From contig CAKUUC010000007.1 in the NCBI GenBank assembly GCA_934692625.1, positions 37,499-101,498 on the forward strand: 64,000 nt of DNA, written 5' to 3'. The notes beneath the pieces are model-generated. The model saw only the letters and a list, made by a program, of their open reading frames with translations. It was not told the DNA's origin and did not search any database. The translations under genes and the position numbers were made by a program. Below, one piece after another: positions 24,824 through 33,486 of this stretch. Every line of letters begins with the position of its first letter. Position 1 is the stretch's first letter. The DNA comes from an uncultured Candidatus Melainabacteria bacterium (GTDB lineage: Bacteria; Cyanobacteriota; Vampirovibrionia; Gastranaerophilales; Gastranaerophilaceae).

Positions 24824-25876
24824 CTATTTTATTAACATGCAATCGCCATAACTAAAGAATCGGTATTCATTTTTTATCGCTTCAGCGTAAGCTTTGAATA
24901 TCAAATCTTTGCCGGCAAGTGCGCTAACAAGCATTAACAATGTTGATTTTGGTAAGTGGAAATTTGTCAACAATCCGTCAATAACTTTGAATTCATAAGG
25001 CGGATAGATGAAAAGTTCCGAGTGGTCTTTACAGCCTTGTATTTTTCCGTATTTTTGATATGCGGTTTCAAGTGTTCTAACTGTTGTTGTTCCTACGGCG
25101 ACAAGTCTTTTGCTGTTTTGTTTTGCTTTATTTATAATATCTGCAGTTTCTTGCGTAATTTCAAATGTTTCAGAATGCATTTTATGGTCAAGTATATTTT
25201 CACATTTTACAGGTCTGAAAGTTCCTAAACCAACATTTAATGTTACATAAGCAATTTCAACCCCTTTGTCTTTTAGTATTTGCAAAATTTCTTTTGTAAA
25301 ATGTAATCCGGCAGTCGGAGCGGCAACAGACCCTTCGTCTTTTGCGTAAACTGTTTGATAACGTTCTTTATCAAATTGTTTTAATTCTTCACTTGATAAT
25401 TTTCTCTCAATATATGGCGGAAGCGGGATATTTCCGACTTTATGTAAAATGTCAAAAAGATTATCTTTATGTTGCATTTCAATCAGCCATTCTCCGTCAT
25501 CTTCAAGTTTTTCTATTGCTCTGATTTTTAAATCATCAGAAATCGTAATAATCGTGTCTGGTTTGATTTTTTTTGAAGGTCTGATTAAGCAAGACCAAAT
25601 CTTGTCGTTGTTTTCTTCTTTTTTCTCAAGTAGAAATACTTCGATTTTTGCACCTGTGTCTTTTGTTCCATATAATCTTGCAGGCATAACCTTGGTGTTG
25701 TTCAATACTAGCAAGGTGTTGTTGTCCAAATAATCAACAATGTCATAAAAATGTTTATGTTCCATTGTTTGGGTCGCTTTATCAAGTACCAACATTTTTG
25801 AATTTTGTCTTTTATCTGCCGGCATTTGCGCTATCAAATGTTCTGGTAATTCGTAATCAAACTCTTTTATATCCAT
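24824..25876 (-). CDS. queA: S-adenosylmethionine:tRNA ribosyltransferase-isomerase
   Basis: This enzyme transfers and rearranges the ribosyl part of SAM onto 7-aminomethyl-7-deazaguanine in tRNA, making epoxyqueuosine at position 34 of GUN anticodons. The 350 residues match the family end to end: FDYELPEHLIAQMPADKR, LLVLNNTKVMPARLYG, EGSVAAPTAGLHFT, VTLNVGLGTFRPV and LTNFHLPKSTLLMLVSA. The start has AAGGAA upstream, and a TGTATAAT -10 lies in the yidC-queA gap. The tRNA-His in this window (GTG anticodon) would be a natural substrate. Confidence 0.97.
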   Translation of the reverse strand: MDIKEFDYELPEHLIAQMPADKRQNSKMLVLDKATQTMEHKHFYDIVDYLDNNTLLVLNNTKVMPARLYGTKDTGAKIEVFLLEKKEENNDKIWSCLIRPSKKIKPDTIITISDDLKIRAIEKLEDDGEWLIEMQHKDNLFDILHKVGNIPLPPYIERKLSSEELKQFDKERYQTVYAKDEGSVAAPTAGLHFTKEILQILKDKGVEIAYVTLNVGLGTFRPVKCENILDHKMHSETFEITQETADIINKAKQNSKRLVAVGTTTVRTLETAYQKYGKIQGCKDHSELFIYPPYEFKVIDGLLTNFHLPKSTLLMLVSALAGKDLIFKAYAEAIKNEYRFFSYGDCMLIK

Positions 25877-25910
25877 AAATTTTTCCTTATTTTTTCTTTA
25901 TTATACACTA

Positions 25911-25946
25911 AAAAGACTTTAGAAATTACTCTAAAGTCTTTTTTAT
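25911..25946. terminator. Bidirectional intrinsic terminator between yidC and queA
   Basis: Stem AAAAGACTTTAGA / TCTAAAGTCTTTT. On the minus strand it ends yidC with a short U tract, and the plus strand has a longer T run. Confidence 0.75.
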
Positions 25947-25965
25947 ATTTTATTAAATCTTAGAT

Positions 25966-27042
25966 TTATTTGTTTGCATTTTTAGCATTTTTCAATTCTG
26001 CATCATCAACAGCTGCTTTTTTCAATTCGTCTTCTCTTTCCATTTGCTTGTTGATAAGAACTGTTTGCAAAATTTGAATTAAGTTACTTGTAATCAAGTA
26101 TAACAATACACCTGCCGGAATAGGAATTACAACAAATGTACCGATAATCATCAATGGCATAAATGTACCCATAGATTTTTGCAACGCTTGTTGAGTTGGG
26201 TCAGCGTTTTCCGTTTTGTTCATTGCCATCATAACTTTTTGTGAAATTATCATAGTCACTGCGAACAACGCAATCAACAATAGAACGTCCCAGTGAAGAG
26301 TTTTGTTAATTGGTGTAGTTGGTAATGTTGCTATCAAATCACCATCGTGTCTTGTGAATGTAATAGTTTCATTTTCTCTGATATTACTGTTTGTTACTGT
26401 TAATTCTGCTTTTTCAATCTTGTCTAAATCACTGTATTTCATATCGATATGGTCAAGACTTACTGCCAAATCAACATCTTTACCAGGGACTAAATCACCT
26501 ACGATATCAACCGCTCTTGATGGGTCTTTAACTTTAACCTTAGTTTTGGTTTTGTCATTCAAATAAACAACGGCATTGTTTGCTAAGATGAATTTGTCAC
26601 CTGTAGATGCACCAATTACTCCATTTTCAGAAATTCCTGCAGTTGCACGCATTGTAGTTGCCAAACTCTTAATGAATAAAAAGTGCTGGTCGCCTGCAAC
26701 TTGAATAAATTGTGGGCTAATCAATGCTGAATACAACAAAATGAATATTGGCATTTGGATAAGTAATGGCAAACAGCCACCTGCCGGATTGAACTTATGA
26801 GTTTTGTAAAACTCCATCAATTTTTGTTGCATCATTTGCGGGTCTTTTTGATATCTGTCTTGAATAGCCTTAATTTTAGGTTGTAAAGACTGCATCATTT
26901 TCATTGAACGTTGTTGTTGAACGTTCAAATGCCACATTGCACCACGCACAATGACAGTCAAAATTATAATAGCTAAGCCGTAGTTACCAACAAGATGTGC
27001 CAGCTTGCTTAAAAACCAAATTGTCCATGTAATAAAATCCAC
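25966..27042 (-). CDS. yidC: Membrane protein insertase YidC, cyanobacterial-type with large insert
   Basis: It inserts and folds inner-membrane proteins, alone or with SecYEG. The 358 residues show the 60KD_IMP/Oxa1 core: GLAIIILTVIVRGAMWHLNVQQQ, RYQKDPQMMQQKLMEFYKTHKFNP, AGGCLPLLIQMPIFILLYSAL, and the last helices with IPIPAGVLLYLITSNLIQILQ. There is no large N-terminal periplasmic domain. Instead about 120 hydrophilic residues (about 125-245) lie before HWDVLLLIALF, as I recall in cyanobacterial YidC. The start is GTG with a GAGGGA site upstream. Confidence 0.93.
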   Translation of the reverse strand: MDFITWTIWFLSKLAHLVGNYGLAIIILTVIVRGAMWHLNVQQQRSMKMMQSLQPKIKAIQDRYQKDPQMMQQKLMEFYKTHKFNPAGGCLPLLIQMPIFILLYSALISPQFIQVAGDQHFLFIKSLATTMRATAGISENGVIGASTGDKFILANNAVVYLNDKTKTKVKVKDPSRAVDIVGDLVPGKDVDLAVSLDHIDMKYSDLDKIEKAELTVTNSNIRENETITFTRHDGDLIATLPTTPINKTLHWDVLLLIALFAVTMIISQKVMMAMNKTENADPTQQALQKSMGTFMPLMIIGTFVVIPIPAGVLLYLITSNLIQILQTVLINKQMEREDELKKAAVDDAELKNAKNANK

Positions 27043-27173
27043 TTTTCTTATCCCTCATCTATATTTCAAACCGGTGAATCTGAATATTTTCAGTCAAGTA
27101 AATCTTAGCATGAGCAAATTTATTTAACAAGTTTATGTTACCGAAATGTTATATATGGGAATGTGGAAAATGC

Positions 27174-27461
27174 TTAAAAGTGCATGTCAAAACTTGGAGA
27201 TTTACCATTAACACGTTCGTCCTCAATTCTCATTGCAGAACCAATGGTAAAGTTTTGGGCAGAAGTTTTGTTAATTTCAAATGCCACATTTCCGTTAAAT
27301 ACAGGTTCATTTTCTTCCAAATATTCAAACAACGGAGTTGCCGGTGCTTTAATCATATCTTCAAGTGTTTCACCGGCTTGTTGAATTGTTCTTTCCGGAA
27401 CTCTGACATTCATTCCGAAAGGTTTAAACGGTCTGTTAAATGCGAAATTTGACTCTGCCAT
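27174..27461 (-). CDS. Small hypothetical protein
   Basis: The 95-residue protein is of unknown family, starting MAESNFAFNRPFKPFGMNVRV, without membrane segments. The minus-strand reading is chosen over the overlapping plus-strand frames because an AAGGATA ribosome site lies before the ATG at 27461. The plus-strand frames lack one. Function is unknown. Confidence 0.5.
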   Translation of the reverse strand: MAESNFAFNRPFKPFGMNVRVPERTIQQAGETLEDMIKAPATPLFEYLEENEPVFNGNVAFEINKTSAQNFTIGSAMRIEDERVNGKSPSFDMHF

Positions 27462-27566
27462 TTTTAAATATCCTTTTTATTAACTAAGATTACTTTCTAT
27501 ATCGGCAAATTTTTTCAAAAAGTTTAATCTTTTCACTTCAATATTAACGAATGTAAACTTTTGTTG

Positions 27567-27575
27567 TGCTATGAT
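27567..27575 (+). promoter_or_regulatory. Extended -10 promoter of the GlcF-like gene
   Basis: TGCTATGAT is followed by TTTTGT and the ATG at 27582, a 6-nt gap with no ribosome site. Confidence 0.55.
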
Positions 27576-27581
27576 TTTTGT

Positions 27582-28643
27582 ATGAAAGACTTGGAAGCAT
27601 ATAAAGAAGAATTGAATAAATGCTCAAAATGCGGACTTTGCGAAACTGTTTGTCCGCTGTTCAAAATTACCCCTAACGATTGTGTGGCAAGCAAAGGAAA
27701 GTTCATTATGCTACACGGAGTTGCGAAAGGTGACTTGCAAATGTCAGATACTATTAATAAATATATTGACATGTGCCTAAAATGCGGAAAGTGTAAAGCT
27801 TTTTGTCCTGCAAGTATTGATGTTTGTGAGATTTTAGCGTCAGCAAAATATAAATATATGAAAAATAGACCGCAGGGTAAGTTTATAAATTTCCTCGAAA
27901 GTCCATTAGTATTTGATAATTTGATAAGTTTTTTAGAAAAGTTGACTCTTCCGTTTCGCCACATAAAACAAACAAATGAACACGCTCTTCATACGGTGGT
28001 TTATTTTAAGGGTTGTGTTAATAAAGTTTTTCCGCAAAATGATAACGCAATTGCAAAAATTTTCAAAAATTCTCCGATAAAAATTGTTGACCCTGATTTT
28101 AAGTGTTGTGGAATTCCTTTTTTATCGGAAGGTAATATGGAGCGCTATATTGATGTAATGCAACACAATTCAAAGGTATTACAAGAAAGCAAGGCTGATT
28201 ATATTGTTACAGATTGTGCAACTTGTCAAAGTACACTTCAAAACTATGATATGAAAGCGCAAAATATTATAAATTGGGGAGATTTAATCGCAAATTCAGA
28301 CCTTAAATTCGATTTTAAAAAACATAGAAAAGTAACTTTTCACAAACCGTGTCATTTGAATAACGATGAATTTTTTGAAAAAATAATCAAGAATTGTTCA
28401 AATATTGAATATGTAAAAATGGACGGATATGATGATTGCTGCGGTTTTGCCGGAACTTTTGCAATAAAAAATCCTAAATTGTCAAAAGAATTGTTAAATC
28501 AAAAAATCTCAAATATCAAAAAAACGAATGCAGATTTAGTTATTACGACCTGTCCTCTTTGTCAGTTGTGGTTAAATGTTGGTTTGATAGGCTCAAAAAC
28601 AAAAGCAATCAGTTTGCTTGAATTCCTTGCAATGGCGAAATAA
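27582..28643 (+). CDS. glcF: GlcF/GlpC-type iron-sulfur oxidoreductase subunit
   Basis: The 353-residue protein has two 4Fe-4S motifs, CSKCGLCETVCPLF (about residue 14) and CLKCGKCKAFCPAS (about 65). Two CCG domains follow, with KGCVN then KCCGIPFLSEGN, and KPCHLNN then DDCCGFAGTF. This is the electron-transfer subunit of glycolate, D-lactate or related dehydrogenases. A GlcD-like flavoprotein is encoded at 37115-38497 and is the obvious partner, though not adjacent. The ATG at 27582 is preferred to the open frame from 27561; the promoter spacing suggests leaderless translation. Confidence 0.85.
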   Translation: MKDLEAYKEELNKCSKCGLCETVCPLFKITPNDCVASKGKFIMLHGVAKGDLQMSDTINKYIDMCLKCGKCKAFCPASIDVCEILASAKYKYMKNRPQGKFINFLESPLVFDNLISFLEKLTLPFRHIKQTNEHALHTVVYFKGCVNKVFPQNDNAIAKIFKNSPIKIVDPDFKCCGIPFLSEGNMERYIDVMQHNSKVLQESKADYIVTDCATCQSTLQNYDMKAQNIINWGDLIANSDLKFDFKKHRKVTFHKPCHLNNDEFFEKIIKNCSNIEYVKMDGYDDCCGFAGTFAIKNPKLSKELLNQKISNIKKTNADLVITTCPLCQLWLNVGLIGSKTKAISLLEFLAMAK

Positions 28644-28705
28644 CCAAAATTTATACTGTCTACATAGCAACTCCGACCAATTTTTAAAAAGTTTCAGTCA
28701 GGTAA

Positions 28706-29938
28706 TTACCTTGTATATTTTGTGCCGACTAATTCATCTGGTAAAAACTGTTGTTCTACATCTGGTGCATCGTGAGAATAAACATACCCAACTCCAAAAC
28801 CGTATTTTGAAGCATCTTTATAATGCGCATCACGCAAATGCATTGGCGGAGCAAAATCTTTTCCGTTAGAAATGTCTGAAAGTGCTGCATCTATTGCACA
28901 ACACGCTTCATTCGATTTTTTCGCTCTTGCCACATAAATTACAGCCTGAGCAAGCGGAATACGACCTTCCGGAAGTCCTAGAAGTTCTACTGCTCTATAC
29001 GCATCAACTGCAATTTTTAGCGCATTGATATCTGCATTTCCAACATCTTCCGCCGCACAAACAATGAGGCGACGAGCAATAAATCGAGGATCTTCACCCG
29101 CAATAATCATTTTTGCCAAATAATAAATTGCTGCATCAGGGTCACTTCCCCTCAAACTCTTTTGAAAAGCCGAAGCGCAGTCATAATGTTCTTGCCTTGA
29201 ATATCTTGTATTTCGTTGTTGACAAATTTCTTCAATAGTTTTTACGGTTAGATATCTTTTATTATCTCTTAAATCACTTGCAAAATAAGCGTTTTCTGTG
29301 ATGTTTAAAGCATATCTTGCATCTCCTCTTGCCAAATTTATAATGAAATCAAGCACACCGCTTTCGCATTCCATAGGTGCGTAATTGTTTGCAAGATAAG
29401 AAAATCCACGTTTGATAATTTTTGACATGCTTTCATCATCAATCGAGTTAAGTCTGATAACCTGCAAACGAGATAATAATGCCGGAACAACCTGAAATGA
29501 CGGATTTTCTGTTGTTGAACCAATCAAAAATAGAGTACCGTTTTCTAAATGCGGCAAAAGTGCATCTTGTTGCGTTTTTGAATATCTGTGAATTTCGTCA
29601 ATAAATAATATCGTTTTTTGACCGGCTCTTAGGTTTTCTTTTGCTTTATCTACTGCTTCTTTAATATCTTTAACACCTGATGTTACGGCAGAAATTTCAA
29701 TAAATGCCGCTTGCGTTTTGGTTGCAATAAGTCTTGCTAATGTCGTTTTTCCACACCCAGGAGTACCCCATAAAATGAGCGAAAATAAACGGTTTGTTTT
29801 TAATAAATTTAATAAAGGACTGCGAGGTGAAATCACATTGCTCTGTCCCATAAATTCATCAAGTGTTTTGGGTCTTAATATTTCCGCCAAAGGAATTTGT
29901 TTATTAATATTTTCAAGTTCCGTAAATAAATTATTCAT
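28706..29938 (-). CDS. rarA: Replication-associated recombination protein A (MgsA/WRNIP1 family AAA ATPase)
   Basis: This AAA ATPase acts at stalled replication forks. The 410 residues have LAEILRPKTLDEFMGQ, Walker A WGTPGCGKTTLARL (58-68) and Walker B ILFIDEIHRYSKTQQD (about 110). The sensor region FLIGSTTENPSFQVVPALLSR and C-terminal tetramer-domain motifs SLRGSDPDAAIYYLAKM and RRLIVCAAEDVG are also present. Length and order match RarA from E. coli and Firmicutes. No ribosome site is visible; an extended -10 ends 6 nt before the ATG. Confidence 0.96.
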   Translation of the reverse strand: MNNLFTELENINKQIPLAEILRPKTLDEFMGQSNVISPRSPLLNLLKTNRLFSLILWGTPGCGKTTLARLIATKTQAAFIEISAVTSGVKDIKEAVDKAKENLRAGQKTILFIDEIHRYSKTQQDALLPHLENGTLFLIGSTTENPSFQVVPALLSRLQVIRLNSIDDESMSKIIKRGFSYLANNYAPMECESGVLDFIINLARGDARYALNITENAYFASDLRDNKRYLTVKTIEEICQQRNTRYSRQEHYDCASAFQKSLRGSDPDAAIYYLAKMIIAGEDPRFIARRLIVCAAEDVGNADINALKIAVDAYRAVELLGLPEGRIPLAQAVIYVARAKKSNEACCAIDAALSDISNGKDFAPPMHLRDAHYKDASKYGFGVGYVYSHDAPDVEQQFLPDELVGTKYTR

Positions 29939-29944
29939 AGTATA

Positions 29945-29953
29945 ATTATATCA
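29945..29953 (-). promoter_or_regulatory. Extended -10 promoter of rarA
   Basis: On the minus strand TGATATAAT is followed by TATACT and the ATG at 29938. This is the clearest of the leaderless-type starts in the window. Confidence 0.6.
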
Positions 29954-29986
29954 CAGGGATATTAATCAACCAAAACGGAGAGGCTC

Positions 29987-31213
29987 GTGACAAAAAAACT
30001 GTTAATAATTCTTATTACAACTTTTGTTTTAGTTACTTGTTCATTTTTTATATTTAAGAAAAAAACAGAAAAATCGAATGAAGTTGTATTTTGGACTCTT
30101 CAAATGTCTGATTTTGCGCCGTATATAACTGGGGTTATAAAAGATTTTGAACTTGAAAACCCGAATGTGAAAATTAAATGGGTTGATGTTCCGTTTTCAG
30201 AAGGTGAAAAAAGAACATTGGCATCTGTTTTGAGTGATAATCCCCCCGATTTGGTGAACCTTAACCCTGATTTTTCGGCAACACTTGCGCAAAAAGGTGC
30301 ACTTTTTGAAATTCCGAAAAGTAAAACAACTCAGTTCAACAAATCGATTATGGATAGCTTGAATTATAACGGTAAATTCTATTCAATACCTTGGTATGCC
30401 ACAAGTGCAATTACAATTTACAACAAAGATTTATTAAAAAAGGCTAATATTACATTACCTGCAACTTATGACAAAATTGTACTCGCTGCTCCAATTGTTA
30501 AAGCTAAAACCGGAGCCTATGTAATGCTTCCAAATATCACGGAAAATGATACCTTTTTGAAAATCCTAAATAAATATGGTTGTGCTGATAAAAACACAAT
30601 TAACTCTAAAAAATCAGAACAGGTTTTTGAGTTATTTAAAAATCTTTACGACAAAAATTTAATTCCGAAAGAAACAATTACAACAACATTACAAGAAGCA
30701 TTAGAAAAATATATGTCAGAAAATATTGTACTAATTGGTGCCGGTGCAAACTTTTTAAATATGATAAAAGAAAATGCTCCGGAAACTTATGCAAAAACTG
30801 ATGTGGCTTCTCAAATTACGGGCGAACTCGGGCAATATGATTTTTCCTTGATGAATTTTGTAATTCCACTAAGGGCCAAACACCAAAAAGAAGCGTTAGC
30901 GTTTGCACTGTTTTTGACAAATGACAAAAATCAACAAGAGTTGGCAAAGTTGACCAATGTTTTGGCTGTAAATGAAAAAACATTAAAAAGTGATTTTTAC
31001 ACAAAGTATAATCCAATGGATTTGAGTGCAAAGGCTCGTGTAATCAGTGCTTCTCAGATTAACAAAATTGAACCTGTTTACAAAACAAAACGAAATCAAA
31101 AAGAAATAAATAATATTATAAATTCAGCAGTTCAAGAGATTTTGTTGGGTAAAACCAATATAAAACAAAGTCTTGATAACGTCGTAAAGAATTGGAACAA
31201 TATAGAAGAATAG
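29987..31213 (+). CDS. Extracellular solute-binding protein, family 1 (sugar-type), orphan
   Basis: The 408-residue protein has an N-terminal hydrophobic segment ending at Cys 18 (VLVTC, a weak lipobox). The family 1 pattern follows: EVVFWTLQMSDFAPYITGVIKDFE, then NPPDLVNLNPDFSATLAQKGAL, and KFYSIPWYATSAITIYNKDLLKKA. The family delivers sugars or related solutes to ABC permeases, but no permease or ATPase lies next to it. The start is GTG with GGAGAGG 5-9 nt upstream. The zinc dehydrogenase gene begins 11 bp after the stop, so they may form an operon. Confidence 0.85.
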   Translation: MTKKLLIILITTFVLVTCSFFIFKKKTEKSNEVVFWTLQMSDFAPYITGVIKDFELENPNVKIKWVDVPFSEGEKRTLASVLSDNPPDLVNLNPDFSATLAQKGALFEIPKSKTTQFNKSIMDSLNYNGKFYSIPWYATSAITIYNKDLLKKANITLPATYDKIVLAAPIVKAKTGAYVMLPNITENDTFLKILNKYGCADKNTINSKKSEQVFELFKNLYDKNLIPKETITTTLQEALEKYMSENIVLIGAGANFLNMIKENAPETYAKTDVASQITGELGQYDFSLMNFVIPLRAKHQKEALAFALFLTNDKNQQELAKLTNVLAVNEKTLKSDFYTKYNPMDLSAKARVISASQINKIEPVYKTKRNQKEINNIINSAVQEILLGKTNIKQSLDNVVKNWNNIEE

Positions 31214-31224
31214 GAGAATAATTT

Positions 31225-32190
31225 ATGAAAGCAGTAGTTTTTGATAATGAATTAAAATTAGTAAATGATTACGAAAAACCGGTTCCTCAAAAGGGTGAAG
31301 CGCTTGTTAGAGTTACATTAGCGGGAATTTGTAACACTGATTACGAAATTACAAAAGGATATATGGGTTATGTTGGAATTTTGGGGCATGAAGCAGTTGG
31401 GATTGTCGAAGATGTAAATTCTGAAGATAAATCGCTAATTGGCAAAAGGGTTGTACCGGAAATCAGTTACGGTTGCAAAAAGCCGGATTGTCCTTGGTGT
31501 GCTGAAAAGTTATACAGACATTGTCCGGAGCGCCATACATTAGGTATTTTTCACAAAGATGGTGTATTTGCTCAATACTTTACAATGCCTACAGAAGTTT
31601 TGTTTGAAGTTCCTGAAAATGTTCCTGATACTCAAGCAGTATTTGTAGAACCTCTTGCTGCGGCACTTGAAATTACTGAACAACACCACATTAAACCGTT
31701 TGAAAAGGTTGTAGTTTTGGGTGATGGAAAATTAGGTTTGATTACAGCGTTAGCGCTAAATGCTCAAAATATTGATGTAATATTGGTTGGAAAACATCAA
31801 AACAAACTTGATATTGCAAAGGCTCAAGGTTGCGAAACCTCACTATTAAACGATTTCAAAATTGAAAAGAAATATGACGTTGTAGTAGAAGCTACAGGTT
31901 CAATTTCAGGGTTTGAAACCGCATTGGCACTTACTAAACCTCGTGGGGTATTAGTTCTTAAAAGTACTGTTGCCGCATCTAAAGAATTTAATCTTGCACC
32001 AATCGTAATTGATGAAATTACTGTATTAGGTTCAAGATGTGGTCAATTCCCTGCAGCATTAAGACTTTTAAAATCAGGTAAAGTTGACTTTTCTCCGCTA
32101 ATTTCTGCAACTTATGACATTGATGATGCGATTGAAGCTTTTGAAAAGAACAAAGAAAAAGAAACCTTAAAAGTTTTATTAAAATTCTAG
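31225..32190 (+). CDS. Zinc-dependent alcohol dehydrogenase-like oxidoreductase (MDR superfamily)
   Basis: The 321-residue medium-chain dehydrogenase has a GroES-like N-terminal domain with LAGICNTDYEITKGYMG (catalytic zinc Cys) and LGHEAVGIVE (His-Glu). The structural zinc Cys cluster is CKKPDCPWCAEKLYRHC. The Rossmann domain has VVLGDGKLGLITALALN. It resembles threonine or sorbitol dehydrogenase-like MDRs; the substrate is not clear. It lacks about 20 residues compared with classical 340-residue members. It sits directly after the sugar-type binding protein, which may hint at a polyol or sugar substrate. Confidence 0.88.
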   Translation: MKAVVFDNELKLVNDYEKPVPQKGEALVRVTLAGICNTDYEITKGYMGYVGILGHEAVGIVEDVNSEDKSLIGKRVVPEISYGCKKPDCPWCAEKLYRHCPERHTLGIFHKDGVFAQYFTMPTEVLFEVPENVPDTQAVFVEPLAAALEITEQHHIKPFEKVVVLGDGKLGLITALALNAQNIDVILVGKHQNKLDIAKAQGCETSLLNDFKIEKKYDVVVEATGSISGFETALALTKPRGVLVLKSTVAASKEFNLAPIVIDEITVLGSRCGQFPAALRLLKSGKVDFSPLISATYDIDDAIEAFEKNKEKETLKVLLKF

Positions 32191-32253
32191 AAATTTAGCA
32201 AAAAATTTTTTCAGGCGTTTTTTATTATTCAAAGATTTAGCATGGAGATGAAA

Positions 32254-32865
32254 ATGAACATTAACCCGACACAACAAAATCAACATTTTACCGGAAAACT
32301 TATACTTAGTGATAGTATTTATCCTCGTAAAGGTTATGAAGTTGTGCCAAAGTTTTTGAAAACCATAGTTGATGAGTTTGAAAGACGTACTGCTGGAGAA
32401 GATGGTATAATGTTTGTTGCTGGGTTGACCAAAAATCCGTACAAAATAAGTTATCATGAACTTCAGATGAATACGTATTTCCGCAATAATGATTATAAAG
32501 ATGCGATTGCGGTGCGAGATAACGGATTGTTCGCTTCAAACTGGACGCATGAAGGATTTTATGATGTAAATGGTGCGATAAATAAATTTGTAAAAATCTT
32601 TGAAGTCTTTAAGCATAGAGAAAATTTTGTAAACAAAGCTGTTAAACCGGTGAAACGAAAATGGACAAAGCCTAAAAGAATTCTTGATATTTTGAAATAT
32701 GATTATGAAATGATGTTGAAGAAAAAACTAGGCAAATTGGACATTATGGCAGAAGCTCAGCAAACAATAAACGGTAAAGACAAACTCGCACTTGGCAGTT
32801 CGTTTGACAGTCACCCGATAAAAATGTTTCAACGAGAGCAAAATACCATTATTGACGGAGTTTAA
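32254..32865 (+). CDS. Hypothetical protein with N-terminal FTGK motif
   Basis: The 203-residue basic protein is of unknown family, without a signal peptide. It begins MNINPTQQNQHFTGKLILSD. The short FTG[KN] piece near the N-terminus also occurs in the HNH-like protein at 14068-15456. The central part is helix and strand (VPKFLKTIVDEFERRTAGEDG) and the C-terminus is strongly basic (VKPVKRKWTKPKR). GGAG lies 6 nt before the ATG at 32254, so the earlier in-frame ATG at 32242 is unlikely. Its stop overlaps the convergent lipoprotein stop. Confidence 0.6.
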   Translation: MNINPTQQNQHFTGKLILSDSIYPRKGYEVVPKFLKTIVDEFERRTAGEDGIMFVAGLTKNPYKISYHELQMNTYFRNNDYKDAIAVRDNGLFASNWTHEGFYDVNGAINKFVKIFEVFKHRENFVNKAVKPVKRKWTKPKRILDILKYDYEMMLKKKLGKLDIMAEAQQTINGKDKLALGSSFDSHPIKMFQREQNTIIDGV

Positions 32866-33368
32866 TCAGGGAAATCCGCTTTGGGCTCTTCAACCTCTTT
32901 GATTATGTTGAAAATATCTTTAACTTCTTTTTCTGACATACCATTTTCGCAACGTGCAGAATAGCAACCCGATTCGGCACAAAAATACATTACGTTAATT
33001 TTGTCACCGTTTCCACGAGTATTAACCATAACACCCTGTCCAACATCAAGTTGTGAGTTATTGGGATATTTTGTATAATCTCCGCTACTGTCGCCATTGT
33101 TGTATTCTGTGATAGTTTTACGAACGGTTACATCTCGATTTTCATCTAGCGGATAAGTAACCTCAATCATATTTTGCATTGCTCGAACCGTATAATTTGA
33201 AAGGTTCAACGGGAAATTGAAGCCGGTTATTTTCTTTGCACATTCATAGCTTTGCAAGCAATCCGTCCACGGATTAGGCATGCCAATCATTTGGTCTTTC
33301 GTGCAACCTGATGTTAAAACTCCAAATGATAAAATTGTTAAAATTAAAACGGTAAATTTATTTTTCAT
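32862..33368 (-). CDS. Putative lipoprotein of unknown function
   Basis: The 168-residue protein has a good lipoprotein signal: MKNKFTVLILTILSFGVLTSGC, lipobox LTSGC with Cys 22. The mature part (NPWTDCLQSYECAKKITGFNFP, then MIEVTYPLDENRDVTVRKTI) is beta-rich and has two more Cys pairs late (CAESGCYSARC) that may form disulfides. It would be processed by LspA encoded at 5501-5965. No ribosome site; TGTTAAATT on the minus strand ends 6 nt before the ATG. Confidence 0.75.
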   Translation of the reverse strand: MKNKFTVLILTILSFGVLTSGCTKDQMIGMPNPWTDCLQSYECAKKITGFNFPLNLSNYTVRAMQNMIEVTYPLDENRDVTVRKTITEYNNGDSSGDYTKYPNNSQLDVGQGVMVNTRGNGDKINVMYFCAESGCYSARCENGMSEKEVKDIFNIIKEVEEPKADFPD

Positions 33369-33436
33369 AAAATGAATTTAACACAAATTTCGTTAAAAAT
33401 AAATATCAACTTAAACCGTTAAATTTATAAAATAAG

Positions 33437-33445
33437 TGGTATAAT
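33437..33445 (+). promoter_or_regulatory. Extended -10 promoter of the CDF transporter gene
   Basis: TGGTATAAT (33437-33445) is an extended consensus -10, about 41 nt upstream of the ATG. Confidence 0.55.
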
Positions 33446-33486
33446 AGTTATGACTATATGGCAAAAGAGTAAAAGTCAGGTGTTTT

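Noticed and set aside
27135..27452. Plus-strand frames opposite the 95-residue gene
   Set aside because: They lack ribosome sites and overlap almost completely the minus-strand frame, which has AAGGATA before its ATG.
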